Of a stretch of 64,000 nt of DNA, positions 23,747 to 37,117 are shown piece after piece. The position numbers and the translations under genes were made by a program. Position 1 is the first letter of the stretch. The number at the start of each line of letters is the position of its first letter. Below the pieces are notes generated by a model. It did no database searches. It worked only from the letters and a program-made list of their open reading frames with translations, and was not told the origin of the DNA. Origin of the DNA: Ceratodon purpureus (taxonomy: Eukaryota > Streptophyta > Bryopsida > Pseudoditrichales > Ditrichaceae); contig CM026432.1 of assembly GCA_014871385.1 (NCBI GenBank), positions 8,548,825-8,612,824 of the forward strand, written 5' to 3'.

Positions 23747-24529
23747 GTTTTCAAGCAACTGTTGTGCACTATCAGTCGCAGACTACACTGAAGAGCAGAG
23801 TCACTGATCGAAACTGTCACCATCAGCGAACTTGGGGGCAGTTGTGCGAAACAACAGACTCTTCCTCCACCTTTGGAGTCATGGCTTTGCAAAGAAATCT
23901 GGTGTAATCCCAGTTGCAGACGTGAAGAGATCATTCATACTCCGTGTGTAGACTGGCTCCTAGTTGTCGATTGCCTGTCTCTCTTCCAGCAAAGGTTTGC
24001 AGGGTTTAGATCAGTACCGATGTTTTTTGGAGTTGAAAGCAGAAGCCACAATGTGCCATCTGCAAGCTTGAAATTGTTGTCTCAATCCAGAATTCACTTT
24101 CGTTTCGGGGTGCTTGTTACAGGACATCGTTATTGATTCCTGGGTGCATTCAATGACAAGTTGGTTGAAGAACTCGTGCACTCAAACCTGTATGTTGATC
24201 AGATCTGTGCCGGTTTCAGCTGCTTGAGGTTTGGAGATTCGAGCATGCTGTAGGCAGGATGGATTGCAAGGAGCGAAACCGATCTTTGAGAGGCCGTCAG
24301 TGGGAATTGAATTGATTGTACATTATTCCCGCGTCCACTTTCCAGAGTATGAATTCGAGGCGGTGAAAGGAAGTGGGTGCGTCTGTGATTTGATTGACTG
24401 TGACCGCATGGTTCAGAAGGAAGGAACGAAGCTTGGTATCGGATCAGTTTCATCAGATTTCGTGATTCCCACGACTGTCCTGCCAAGTGCACTGTGCCCC
24501 ACCTTGATGACGACTCGCATGTGAATTGT
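23747..24529. other. Intergenic, nothing recognised
   Basis: Lies between the LRR relic and the phosphoglycolate phosphatase gene. Several short frames are open, with no domain visible. The right end should hold the promoter and leader of the phosphatase. Confidence 0.4.
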
Positions 24530-24649
24530 ATGGCTCACAGCGGGTTGTTCTTCCTGACACTGACGCTCCGCCATGGCCAGCATCGCTCAGGCAGAGCATT
24601 GCGCTTGCTGCGACCAACACTATCGCACCCCGCATTTTGTGGCGGCTCC

Positions 24650-27600
24650 ATGGTCGTCTGCGGGGCTCCATTCCACTCCGTGTGCTCTCCTAAACCGCAC
24701 TTGCTCCGCGCTCACACAGAATCGCCCCTCGCTCGCTCCTCGCTGCGGATCGGCCTCGAACAGGGGCTTCCATCGCAACCCCACAGCTCCTTCCTGGGGC
24801 TCTTCTCCAGGGGACGCATGGACTCTAGCCCCCAAATCCGCTTCGGTAAGAACACGATGTCTCATTCGAAGACGCTCTTGACGATGCTCTCTTCGTCACA
24901 TCCTCAATCTTACTGCTTCCTTTGTTTTGCACCTTTGCCGATTCTCTGATTCTTCTCTTGTTCTGTAACCATGGTGGTGATAATCGTGAATTCTCCCTCG
25001 CAGGCTCCACTGCCACGGCACGCTTCTTGACGGACCATGACAAGCTAATCGACAGCGTGGAGACGTTCATCTTCGACTGTGATGGTGTGATGCTCCTTAA
25101 ACCCTAGAATTCAGTTCACTGGAGAGTTTCAGGGCTCTAGGAATTTTGGGTTATGTCGATAAGGAAATATGATCACTTGGCATCCTCATCATTGGATAGC
25201 ATTATCTTAATGCACTTGTTGGAATACGTAGGTGTCATATGGAGGGGAGACACGCTGATCGATGGCGCTGCCGAGACGCTCGACATGCTTCGAGCTAAGG
25301 TGTGCAAACAATTTTCATGTGTATGTGGGACTGCCGGAGTCATAAACTCGAAGTTTGCTTGGACAATGTGTAGGTGTCGAAGGTGATTACATGTATTGCT
25401 TCGTTTGGGTGTGCAGGGTAAGCAGTTGGTGTTTGTGACTAACAACTCCACCAAGTCCAGGAAGCAATGCAGGAAAAAGTTTGAGGCACTGGGGGTTAAT
25501 GTCTTGGAGGTGAAACTTTTGCTCCCATGTGTAGGAACTTGGTTATGTTGGTTGTTTGTTCAGTACACGCATCTGTTCATTCTCCTTTGCGCTTATGGGT
25601 AGAGTATTGATGGCTGCAGGAGGAGATTTTCTCATCGTCGTTTGCTGCAGCTGCATACTTGAAGTCAATCAATTTTCCTTCAAACAAGAAGGTACGGTTA
25701 AGGCTACTATAAAAGTTAAAGGATCTAGTGCAAACGAACCACTGTGGATATTTAAAATGAATGTGCATTGTTGTTTTGATCCTTTATAAATGCATGGAAA
25801 TGTTTTAGGTTCCAGTTCTAGTCGATGGATTCAACAGCCTACCAAGGCGTTTGATAGCAATAAGATACCTTACAGAAGTAGCCCTCAGACTTTCTGTGGA
25901 ATGAGTAGTTCACATCGATTGTAAGTTCACGTCCTCTTTGAAGATCGGTTCTCTATTGCTTGGTTGTCATTTTCATGAGTACTCCTGGTTCTATCAGTTC
26001 TACCATTCAGAAATTTTTAACATGGCAAGGGGTCTGAGACAGGTATACATAATTGGTGAAGCCGGCATTCAGTTGGAGCTCAAACAAGCTGGAATCAATT
26101 ATCTTGGAGGCCCTGTATGTCTAGCACCAGTTAATTTTTCTCATTGTTTAGTTCCTGATGAGCTTGTAGAGTAAGTAATTGTCCATACACCCGAAATTAG
26201 ATGAATGACTGACAGCAGCAGATTGAAGGTTCTCAAAAAAAGGAATTCAGATTTCAAATTTCACTTATTTGTAGAATATTGATATGCAACTGCGGTGGTT
26301 ATATATTGTACTTACATCTTTGTGCTTTACAGGAAGACGGAGACAAAAAAATCGACCTGTCACCGGGTCAAGTCATGGAGCATGACCCTGACGTACGTCT
26401 TTGCACCTGCCTATGGAACGATTGTCTTGCTAATTCTGACTTCAGAACCTCTACGCCGATTTTTGAAGTTCATTTGCTATTCGATAACATGGAGTCTGAC
26501 CAAAAACAAATTTCTCCGAAAAGGTTGCGGCTGTGGTGGTGGGATTTGATCGACATGTTAATTACTACAAGCTTCAGTAAGCCTACTAAGCCTTTGCTAA
26601 TTGTAGTACACATGCATATTGGTAACAAGCGCATACATTCTGTACCTTGAATGAAGTTGGTTCAAATGACGTCGCTCAATTCATTATCGTCGTGTATCTC
26701 CAGGTATGCTACTCGCTGCCTTCGTGAGAATCCTGGGTGCATGTTCATTGCCACCAATTGTGATGCCGGCATTCACTTAACAGAATCTCAAGAGTGGGCA
26801 GGTACTTATTGTCCATCCTATTGTCCTGGATTTTGTAATGGGCTGAAGTTTCACTTGAGTCACTTCAACATGTGTGTTTGTTTATACAATATTTGTGTTT
26901 TCGCAACAAGTCAAGTGTACGCAAAATGGACAGAGATTATTAACTAGTGAACGCTGTCAACTTACGCAGGGGCTGGCACTATGGTTGGTGCCATCAAAGG
27001 CTCAACAAAGAAGGAACCACTTGTGGTTGGCAAGCCCTCGACCTTCATGATGGATCATGTTGCATCAAAGTAAACTGCCAACCTTTGAGCTGCGCCCATC
27101 AAATCTCCTTCAAAATACTAATCATCAATGTTGAACATGGTTTAACTAGACCAGATTGAGCATTGGCCTGAGTTTGATGTAAAAACTCTTATTTTGCTAG
27201 CAATAGGAGATCCCTCAAGCATACTCTGCAAAGTTGTTCTGAGAAATTCAAATGTAGATCAAGCCAGGTTTCTTTATTGTGGGAACATCTCATAACCTAT
27301 ATCTTGGCTTGTGATAACAGCAGTTCTGATGAGTAGGATTGCGATGTGGCAGGTTCAACATCAAGACATCACAGCTATGCATGGTGGGAGATCGATTGGA
27401 AACTGACATCCTATTTGGCCAAAATGGAGGTTGTGCAACTCTCTTGGTTCTTTCAGGTAAATCATCTGTTCAAATGACTACTAAAATATGAGAAACTTTT
27501 ATCATTGTTTATTTGGGCATTACTACATCCAAAGCCATTCTTGTTCCTACTCATGCAAGAAACTTGATCAATAAGCTTGTTTTCTTGTAGGTGTGACCAC

Positions 27601-27700
27601 GCTTGAAGCACTTCAGAGTGATGAGAACAAAATCCAACCTGATTACTACACCAATAAGATCTCAGATCTACTGGCTGCCAAGAAGGTTGCAAATGTGTGA
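24650..27700 (+). CDS. PGLP1: Phosphoglycolate phosphatase, plastid-type, 12 exons
   Basis: Hydrolyses 2-phosphoglycolate, the first photorespiratory step, in the chloroplast stroma. Exons: 24650-24845, 25004-25084, 25232-25299, 25417-25509, 25620-25691, 26043-26114, 26333-26392, 26524-26576, 26704-26801, 26970-27069, 27353-27456, 27591-27700. Phases are consistent; about 368 residues. HAD-family motifs: FIFDCDGVIWRGD (nucleophile Asp), VFVTNNSTKSR, VVVGFDRHVNYYKLQYA, then KEPLVVGKPSTFMMD and MVGDRLETDILFGQNGG. The product ends ISDLLAAKKVANV. About 70 residues before LTDHDKLIDSVETF are rich in S, R and P and poor in acid residues, as a transit peptide would be. The start is uncertain: an in-frame ATG at 24530 would add 40 residues. 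The first splice falls just before GSTATARF. All catalytic motifs are intact, so the gene should be functional. Confidence 0.94.
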
Positions 27701-30265
27701 GTGGGCCTTCTGAAAACTAGAAACATAACAATAGACAATTTGAATGTGACACTTTCAGTTCACATTAATTTGATTTTCATACCCTACATGGCCAATTTGA
27801 TTTGGCTGAGCAGGTTGGGCAAAAACACAAATAATTCAAGGGTGCATACAGTTCTTGTAAACTTTGGACCTTGATTGTTCAAGAAATAGTAATGGCATTG
27901 AAGTAATGCCTAAAATCATGAAAATATATACTGGACTCTAAGGTAGTTTTGGCAAAAATTATAGTTCCAAATATAAATGTTGGATTTTTTTGAATGATGC
28001 CTCCAATATGCCGCTAATGCATAAAATAAAATTAGATGAATGATGAAAAATCTTGAAATTCAACACATGAATTGAGTATTAAATAAATTTAAAATAAATT
28101 TAAATTATGTAGAGTGATTACATGAAGTCCACTGCAAACATCCAATGAAACTTCATTGATTGTGGATGAAAGTCTCATTTCAAGTTATCCCCCCACCCAC
28201 CTTTCTAAAATTCAAATTTTGAAGAATTATTATTTTATTTTATTTTTTGAGTCAAACATCATAATCTGACATTAATTTATTTTTTAATTTTTAATTTTGA
28301 CACAAACAAGTAACTTTTATTACTCGTTGCAATAAAATGGTACAATGCCAAGCGGGGTTACCGCTGGTAAAAATAAATAAATTAATTATTTGACTGGGGG
28401 AGGATGAAATTGGCCTTAAATAATGGGTATTTGAACATTGCTTACATATATTACAAAGTCTTTTGCCTTAAGATATTCAATGCTTAAAAGTACAATCTTT
28501 AATTTAAAGAAACATTTAACACTCTAAATACAACAAAGAAATTATTTAATCGTAAGTGGTGAAAGTTAAGAATTAATGTATTGGCAAAATAAACATCATT
28601 CTATTTAAAATTCATATAAAATATCCTTCAACTTTAACATGTATAAAGATGAATGTCTAATTTGTTATTTATTATCAATCCAAAATGTCCAGTTTTTAAC
28701 ATATTATATTTTATTGTCTAATTATTATTTTTAAAACAAAGAATATGCATAAAAGTTTTTAAGTTGTTAAAAAGCTTTGGTAGTGTAATAAATTTATTCT
28801 ACTCTTTGTCACGGGTGGAATAGTTTTGTTTTCATATTCAATGTTTTGTAGATATAGCTGTTGGATATATCATGAAACAATGTTTTATCTATTTCAATCT
28901 TTTTATAGATATTTTTGCATACAAAAATATCAAAAGCTATATGCTTTGTAGTAATAAACTTTATGTTTACCAATAATATAGTATATAAGAGTAGTTTGAA
29001 TGTCTCATAATCATTGATTGAGGGTGTTTGTAGTAATGTAGTAGAGACATTCAAAAATATTTTTAAAATGAAAAAATCCAATACTAGACCTTATATGCAA
29101 GATTTTAGAATACAATAAAACCTAATCAATCAATGTGGAAAATCACCAAAACTAGTCTTGTTAAGGATCCGATTAGCTAAAATACTAAATATTCAATGTA
29201 TTAGAATAATTTATATATATATTTAAAAATTATTAAATGTTAAACTCTATCACATTTTAATTAACCTTAATCAAGAACCTTTTTGTCTATGAGAACGCTT
29301 TTGATACATCACAAAATATAAATAAGATATGCTAAGAACTTTGATGCCCCTAAACATTGGATCTTATCTTAATTACATTTTTAGTAGAATTGACATCAAG
29401 ATAACACTATTAAAAAGAACAAGTTCAATAATAAATAGTCATAAGTGTCAATCAACATGAGCGATATACCTTATGAATATTGCTTATAAATAGGCTAAAG
29501 ATTTGTTTAATATTGAAGAAGAGGACTTGTAAAAACATCGGTATTGTGTCTTGAAGCTATGTTGATTGAGTTGATGCAACTAACTTAGAAAATGAATAAT
29601 TAAATACCATGAATTTTGATCAAATAGCTACTCGACATAAAAGACTAAGGGAAATTTTCAATTAGAATTCTTATCAAATAAAGAAAATTTTGGTCGTCTC
29701 TCAATAGAAGATGAACTTTGTTTCTACCACTTTAAGGTGAAGAAGATTGCATGAAATTTGGTCAATGTGTGATTTCTTTTCAACTCATTGTAGTGTTTGA
29801 GAGTTATTTAGAATTGAATAAAAAATACATAGAATGAAAAAATATGAGAAAACACATGGTATGATTGCTTACACAATGGAGAACATGGGACATCAATCTT
29901 GCTCTTCAAACACCTCTACACGATCAAATAATTGATTAATAAATCTAAAAAATCTTTGTAACTTATTACCTGATTTCTCAAAAGAAAAAAATAAAATTAA
30001 TAAACAAAATTATTATTGGAAGGAGGAGAACTGTTATGTACATTCGGTATTTGAGATATCTTCAGGGGACAAAGGGAGTGGAATATTCAATTGCAATTTG
30101 AAGTGCTTTCTAATTAAGATTGATTTTAACCGGTGGCGTACAAGGAGGCTAAGATGAACTAGGAGAAAAATACTTACTTCTGAGAGAAAAATACAAAATT
30201 GTGGTTCCCTCTAAGCCGAAAAATTCTCTATGGTGGCCCCCTTACCACATTTGAAAACTACATTA
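27701..30265. other. AT-rich intergenic DNA, no gene
   Basis: Very AT-rich with only short frames lacking domains. Probably old transposon-derived or heterochromatic sequence; no intact element was recognised. Confidence 0.5.
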
Positions 30266-30600
30266 GGTTTAGCACCTTTAGGTGTCAACCTTACATTCTT
30301 CCAATTTGTATGGTCGATTGTGCTCCAATTTGGTATACACCTTTTTTATACAAAGTAGGTACAAGATCCTACGGTTACATATTCAATGTTAAGTCTAAAT
30401 TTAGAAAAATAGATTCCTATCAGTAGGAATATGTATATGATAGTTTTTGCCCAAAAAACATAGGGCCTTTAGGGGACAACCTTACAATCTCTCAATTTCT
30501 ATGGTACATTGTCCTCAAATTTGGTATACACCTTTTTATACAAGGTAGGTACAGGATTTTACGGTTACATATTCAATGTTAAGTCTAAATTTAGAAAAAC
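30266..30600 (+). repeat. Tandem array of about 190-bp units, copy cluster 1
   Basis: Units are recognised by the succession CCTTACA..TCTCAATTT, TTGGTATACACC, TTTATACAAAGTAGG, GATCCTACGGTTACATATTC and AAGTCTAAATTTAG. GGTATACACC recurs at about 30331 and 30522, a period of 191 bp. The stretch 30345-30599 is nearly identical, with one base difference seen, to 31521-31775. Confidence 0.85.
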
Positions 30601-31504
30601 CTTATGAATTTAAACCTTATGAAATTGTTTTAGGATCGATTTACAGTAACCATGAATATTTTAAAAATACCAAACCAATGAATACAAATATTATAATTTT
30701 GATCAAGTGAGATATTGCAAGATTCAGTTATCAACACGAGAAGTAACAACTTTGGGATGAAATTTCTTATAGTGTGAATGTTGGAATGTTAATGTTTTTG
30801 AATAGGACAATATGTATGTAAAGAAGATGCCCAACAAATTTAAGACTGAATAGAGAAATACCGTAAAAGATATGCATTGTTCAATGACGATGGATTGCAA
30901 CAAAAATTGGGCACATTGGTCTCCCTTGCATTAAGATTTTTCTCTTGGGCAATTTGTCGTAGAGAAACAAGTGGTAAATTTTTTATTGGATTTGTTGGTT
31001 GGCCAAGGTAAAAGATTGATTATTTTTTTTACCTACAACTCTTGAAAAAATCAAATTTTATTTTTCATGCAATCAAGCACGAAATTCATTAAAGAAACAT
31101 GTAAATTATATTTAAAAGAATTAATCAACTATGGTAATGAGCCCAAATTTCATTACAATTGGTAATCGTAAACTCATTACACTACTTCAGCTTTGATCAG
31201 AAAGAGATCAATTTTTTAGTTAAACAAAATTATTTAACTGCAACAAAATTGTTAAAATGCATACTACTATAAATCCACAAATTATATTGGTAAGGTATGA
31301 CAACATACATTGATGATGAAACCTGTATTTAAACTGCAAAATTGTCACAAAATTTTGGAACCATGAAACCTTCAAAATGCAAATCCGTAAGTTGTAAGCT
31401 TCATTTAATTCTTTTCCTACTTGTATATCTTCATATCTCCTACCTTAAACTTTATACTTTAGTTTCAACTTTCTCCAAATTTTGTATTTGTAGGTGAACC
31501 TTGA
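30601..31504. other. AT-rich spacer between two repeat clusters
   Basis: About 900 bp without a recognisable frame, flanked on both sides by the same 255-bp repeat in direct orientation. I see no coding signal. Confidence 0.5.
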
Positions 31505-31925
31505 GGTCCCACACGTCTTGTTTATACAAAGTAGGTACAAGATCCTACGGTTACATATTCAATGTTAAGTCTAAATTTAGAAAAATAGATTACTATCAGT
31601 AGGAATATGTATATGATAGTTTTTGCCCAAAAAACATAGGGCCTTTAGGGGACAACCTTACAATCTCTCAATTTCTATGGTACATTGTCCTCAAATTTGG
31701 TATACACCTTTTTATACAAGGTAGGTACAGGATTTTACGGTTACATATTCAATGTTAAGTCTAAATTTAGAAAAAATAGATTTCTATCAGTAGGAGCATG
31801 TTCCCAATGGTTTTGGCTCCAAAGACATAGGGCCTTTGGGGGTCAACCTTACAATGTGCTAATTTGTATGCTAGATTGTGCTACAATTTCATATACACCA
31901 TTTTATACAAGGTAAGTACAAGTCC
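31505..31925 (+). repeat. Tandem array of about 190-bp units, copy cluster 2
   Basis: 31521-31775 duplicates 30345-30599. The array then continues with a more diverged unit to about 31925 (…TTACAATGTGCTAATTTGTATG, CATATACACCATTTTATACAAGG). Related shorter pieces occur at 38075-38120 and 42577-42632. Confidence 0.85.
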
Positions 31926-33469
31926 ATGTAGCCAATAGGCATCACCCGTGCAAACGCAGGGCGGGTCTTAACTCTTCCACACGCATGGCACCTCCCCTAT
32001 CCAAGCACATGTCGCGTTGAGTGATAAAAAAATAAAGAACTTATTACATTCAAGTAATACTATAACAGGCGTTAATGGGTATACTTCAGTTTATATAATA
32101 TAGGCAACAAGCAATACATTTCACTATTTTACATAAAGCTCCACTTAAAATAACTATGATAAATAACAAATGTATATATACAAATTGAGAGGTTTTTATT
32201 AGCCTTCTTTTTAGTGTCACAAATATGCCTCGTCAACCCATTATTTTCACTGCTTTGTAAAGTTGGGCGCTCTTCAACTTTTGGAAATGTTGGAAACTAG
32301 ATTGTTTGTATTTTTTGGTTATGCGAATTGGATCCAAGACGTTGGCTTAAGTAATGACTGTATTATGACAACAATGCATATCACTACATCAGCGATCAGA
32401 GCATTTCTCCATAGTCAACAACACTGAAATGCATGTTCATCGATTCAATCCTCTATTTGCCTAATTTACATTGCTATGTCTAGAAATTAACTACATTTTA
32501 CTTTTATTAGCAAAACTATATTTTTACTTCTAATATGGCAAAAAATCTCAATATAGTCCTCTTATAATATACTTTTATATATCTTCACACAATGCACGTT
32601 ATGAATGCATTTATAATAACTTTTATTTAAATGTTAAAACTTTTACAAATTAAAAAATGATTAAAATATTTATACTTCATAATGTTAAATTTGAATCTAG
32701 AATTATTATAGTAGTCAATGCAAACATGTTTTAGAATATAGTAGGACAGAAATCCATGTAGGACGTATTGGCCGACTCCCCAATGCCACGCTGAATTGTT
32801 AAAACTCAAATACCAAAACTCAAAAAATCCAAGGATTATTAATTGAGTCAAAGAAGGGGGGAAACGGATCACTCCCGGCAAAGGAACGGTAGTTGAACTC
32901 TTGAGTTCCATGTTACTCGAACCACAGACCTTCCAATTGTTAATCAAATGACCAAGGATCTTGATATCCGACCCGGTGCACAAGGGATTCGCTTCAAAGC
33001 GGAAGTCGCTGTAGATGTTGCTACTGGTAGATGGCCCTCCATGCAGCTACTTAAATTGGCTCAATTTAAATTTATATTATAATGTAGATTAACTTGAATA
33101 TATAACTACTTTGAAAATGAAATAAAAAACTTAATAGAATAGAGGTATAAGTTTTCTATACTCTACTTACTAGTATCAATATTCTATTTAAAATTTATTT
33201 AAAATATTTAAAATAAAAATATCATTGAAATTTAAATTTTTTATAAAATTTTAATTTTGAATCAATAAATTACTATACATAATACAAAATCATTTTGGCA
33301 CAATGTAAATAATTTGTATATTCTTTTGTATATTCACATGATATGTATTCTTTTATTTACATTTTTGTTGTATTTTGAATCATAGAAAAATTTCAAGTAA
33401 AAATAATCATTAAAAATTTACAAAATAATAAAATATAAATAATGCTATTATAATTTAAGTTTCTCGTAA
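31926..33469. other. AT-rich intergenic DNA, no gene
   Basis: No frame with a recognisable domain. A less AT-rich patch at 32800-33050 carries GTTCGA-like words, but no tRNA cloverleaf could be drawn. Confidence 0.45.
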
Positions 33470-33474
33470 GTTAA

Positions 33475-36400
33475 TGTCGGAACACGGAAACGCAACGAAC
33501 ATCCGGATAGCACTCAAAATGAGCGTAAACTTCCGTATTGTCACTGGGTTCCGAGTATCGTCCAGGGATTCAATAGTGCTTCACCAAGTAGTTACTCATG
33601 ATAATTCCGAGCCTTGCCACTGCTCGGATAGCGTTTTCGGAACGTATCTCTTTGACTCTCTTCCATGTTACGGACAGGTGTTTCGTCCACAACCCCAACG
33701 TCTCGAAAAGGATACTGCCTCACAATTGACTTAGAATACTTCTGGCCAGCAGGTCACACAGGTGACCACTCCTGATCCGTGAGACTACAACGACAAACCG
33801 ATCCGGATCTAGGAGAACCAAGATCCGATTATCCCTAGGCGACCCGTGCCACGTTCCGAATCCTCCTCTCACAGAGTGCGGAACCTCTTCAGAAGTTCAG
33901 GGAGCCCGATCAAGTACCCCTCGATCCGCTTCGACCCTAGCGACGGCTATTCCGCGTGAGGTTGGATTGAGGATGGAACAGTGAGGCTTCACTCCTACGA
34001 CAATCCGCTAAATCTTTCCGCTCAATCCCATTACCTTTCCGGTTCGGGTCTCGTCACAACTCCCATCACCTTCCTATTCGAGCTACAGCGGAACTCTCAT
34101 ATCCTTCCCGGATCATTCACACTTAACTGGAAACCACGCACAGTACTTGCAAAACACGAATACTTTACTGATAAGGAATATAGGGAGAAAACATGCAAAA
34201 CGAAGACCCGGACTCCATCGCCTCCCCTGTTTAAGTAAGCAGGGGCTTCCACAAAAGCGGCGGCGCCGGAATGTTCAATCAAAAACCCTAATTCCTAATT
34301 ATCTACCTAGAATCCTACTTTACGATTAACCCGGATCTCCCCGATCCGAAATCTACTCCTATAAATCCGGAAAGTGACTGCCAGTTCCACTAAGAGGAAT
34401 CTATCCCATCTTCGTCTTCTTGTGGCTCTCCGGCTCTCGGTCCTTCTCCTTCGACGGGGTCATCCGGGGCTCGGATCCTCCTGCCTTTGCTGCCCGCTCC
34501 GTCTGACGCCTAGCACTCCGTTCCTCCTTCAACTCGTTTGACTTGGTCTCCAAGAAAAGCCGGGTAACGACCCGTGTCTTCGGAGACTTGGGAGACTTGG
34601 GAGACTTGGGCAACATCCGCGAGGGAGGGGGTCCGGATGTCGGAGTTCGAGTCTCAGTTCCGGCTGTCCTTACCGGGGAGCTTGCGTGAGTATCCGAGTC
34701 GGACCCGGAAATCGTAATGGGCCCCTTCTCCTCCGGTTCCTTTCTCTTCCTCAAAACCATCCAAGCACCGGAACTGTCAGCGGGGGAGTCCACCACGAGC
34801 GTCTCGGTTGGCGTAGGAGTCACAGTCCCGGTCCGGGCTGTGGGTGAAGGGGTGAGTGCCCCCTCCTGAGTCACTCGGGTACGTCCGGTAGGTGAAATGG
34901 ACCTCCTCCATTCCGCTCCGGCTACCTCCCCTTGGTGAACCGGAATAATCACCGACGTATCTAGCGCCGGGGAAACAACCTGCTGCACGGACCGGGTCAC
35001 TTCTTCCGTAACCGTCTGCTCCTCGGATCGCCTAACAGTGACTGTAGTCCCCGTCACCTCTGCCTGTCCGGTGGAAATCGCGCAGCCTTGCTGAGCCGTA
35101 GTGGCTCCGGGTGACGCCTTCTTGGCCTGAGCTTCCCAGATCAGGTCCGCGATCGTCCGAGCCGGTGCGAAGATGTCCGAGTCAACCGCCATTTGCTCCT
35201 CAAACCGGAGGTTGCACTCCATTGGGGTCCTGAACCCTGCACCGCGAGATTCCCCTACCACGGTCCGAGAGGGAGATCCGGGAAGTCTGGTTCCGACGCT
35301 GGGACTTCCGACTCCCGGATTGAGCAACTTCCGAATCTGCTTCAGGATCTGGTTCATCGAGTGCTCGCATTTGGAAAGGATCGTGATGATCTTCTGCCTG
35401 TTCTCAAATTCAGCTGGCAGCATCACATTCTCGTCGAACAACATGGCCTTGTTGACTACATCACCCGGAACTCCTACCAACTTCCGGAGCTCACCCAAAG
35501 TCTCCTCCTGCTCAGCATGGAACTTACGGATCTCCTCGCTCTTCGTCGCCAGTTCCGAGGTAAGTTCCTTCAGCTGAAACTCCAACTGCTTCTTCTCGCT
35601 CCGAAGCTTTGGGGCATCCTTCAAAAGCTCCACCTCTCGGATCACCTCTTCCGGTAAACAGCCTCCGAGCGACGTGCAGACTCTTCGGAACATCGTCTCA
35701 ATCCGATCGTAAGAGGCATGCGCCCGATGAGTTTCTTTCCTGAGTGCCCGGAACGGGTCAACCGGAAATCCTGGCTTGAAACTGACCTCCTTCCGTTCCG
35801 TATCACCTCGGGCCGTGGAGGGTTCCGCGTGCTGCGACATAGCGCGTTCCGATCGCAACTTGGAGTGGGCCTTCGTAGCGCTGGGATTCGGAACGATCAC
35901 CGTATCATCTTCCCCTTTCGTGAACGCCGTATCCGAGGTTTCGCCGTGATGTACGACATCAAACCCGGGCGGAACCTCCTGAAAGCAGAGGAGGTTCTTC
36001 GCCACCGTATAACTCTCCTCCTCTTTATCCATCAGCAAGCTATTGGAATGATAGAGGTGGTAGAGAAAAGGGGTGATTGGGGTCGGCTTCTTTCCGATTG
36101 AGGGTACCATCTTCTGCATGGTTTCCGCTATGAGAGCAGCCCAATTCACCGGACGTTGCTCCGTGTACGCTCCGAAGATGGTGTTTCTGACCGTGATGGT
36201 GACCTGTTCCAATTTCAACGGATACAGGATCGGAACGAGGAAGGCTAGGACCTGTCTATGTCTCATATCCTTGCAGGCGTCTATCACGTATCCATTGTTC
36301 TTATGGATCTTCCCGTGGAACCTATCCTGCACGTACTTATCCGTCCGGGTTGCCCAAAGTAAGTTTCCGCCCACCGTTCCGCATTCCACAGAGTGGGCTT

Positions 36401-37117
36401 GCCCCGGATCGTATTGTCCCACCTATTGTCTGGTCCCTCGAGGATCTCCGTGACCATCGCCTCATCTTTCAGCAACCAAGGCCGTAACAGCAAACCCTCG
36501 CACCTCATCCGGGTGAGATCGTCAATCAACTCGTTCATCTCCGACTCTCTCACCGGAGTGGCAGGGCTAAGAACTCTACACCGAATGTGCGACATTGCTA
36601 CACCTTACTTCTCTCCCTTTGCGATCCGACAGCAAGAAACCCGGCAATCCAACTGCAAGTGAATCGGAAAAGACGAAACACCTCACCGCTCTTTCACTCC
36701 CTACTCCCAGTCCGCAAAAAGGAACTCCAAACCCTAACACTTCCGCTTATATACCCAGAGCACCATAAACGCTGTGGCGGCACGTAATTGCAGCCGCCAC
36801 CGTACCGGGCTCGACATTATCCGAGTCATGATGACTTCCGCGTCGTTTCGGATCCCAGACGCGGTTACGGTAACGGTCAGTTCTCGGATCGTCAACCCGT
36901 TCCGTGTTTTCTCTTCCGAGTTTCCGGGATCAAGGTTCCGAGAATACTTCCTGCGTTAACTGTTTTAAGGTTTCTGGAGTATCCGGTTTGTGTTAACTCC
37001 TAATGCGGCTAGTGTCTAGCTAGTTTTTACCTAATTAACCAAAAAAATGAAAAATCAATGGAATCCTAACTCCGGATGGGGCTCTTCCGGTTTATTCTGA
37101 GTTTCTCGGATCCCACA
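33475..37117 (-). mobile_element. Candidate inserted element, TTCCG/CCGGA-rich, bounded by GTTAA direct repeats
   Basis: Composition changes sharply at both edges: AT-rich DNA outside, and inside a dense use of TTCCG, CCGGA and CGGAT words in coding and non-coding parts alike. The interior begins TGTCGGAACAC and ends GGATCCCACA. GTTAA sits immediately outside at 33470-33474 and 37118-37122. A TG...CA element with a 5-bp target repeat is the pattern of LTR-retrotransposon integration. However, I find no long terminal repeats, no primer-binding site and no reverse transcriptase. A TTAA-site DNA transposon is the other reading of the same bases. Its only large frames are on the minus strand (34401-36595). 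Confidence 0.55.
34401..36595 (-). pseudogene. Large protein of unrecognised family carried by the element, one frameshift
   Basis: An ATG at 36595 opens a frame (MSHIRCRVLSPATP) that carries a compact conserved-looking block (EGPDNRWDNTIRGKPTLWNA, then ERWAE). It runs out of frame near 36350-36390. A second frame continues the same protein to a stop at 34401 (TRTDKYVQDRF, VLAFLVPILYPLKLEQVTI, NTIFGAYTEQRPVNWAALI). One single-base shift would explain the break. The middle (roughly 35.3-35.7 kb) is a likely coiled coil rich in E, K, L and R. The carboxy third is low in complexity, rich in T, S, P and V, with a KSPKSPKSPK run and a basic end. I recognise no catalytic motif. It could be a gag-like structural protein of an unclassified element or a captured plant gene. 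Confidence 0.6.

Noticed and set aside
32800-33000. tRNA-like GTTCGA words
   Set aside because: No cloverleaf with acceptor, anticodon and T arms could be drawn on either strand.
33475-37117. Ordinary full-length LTR retrotransposon
   Set aside because: The TG...CA ends and 5-bp repeat fit, but I found no repeated terminal sequence, primer-binding site or polymerase, so I left the class open.
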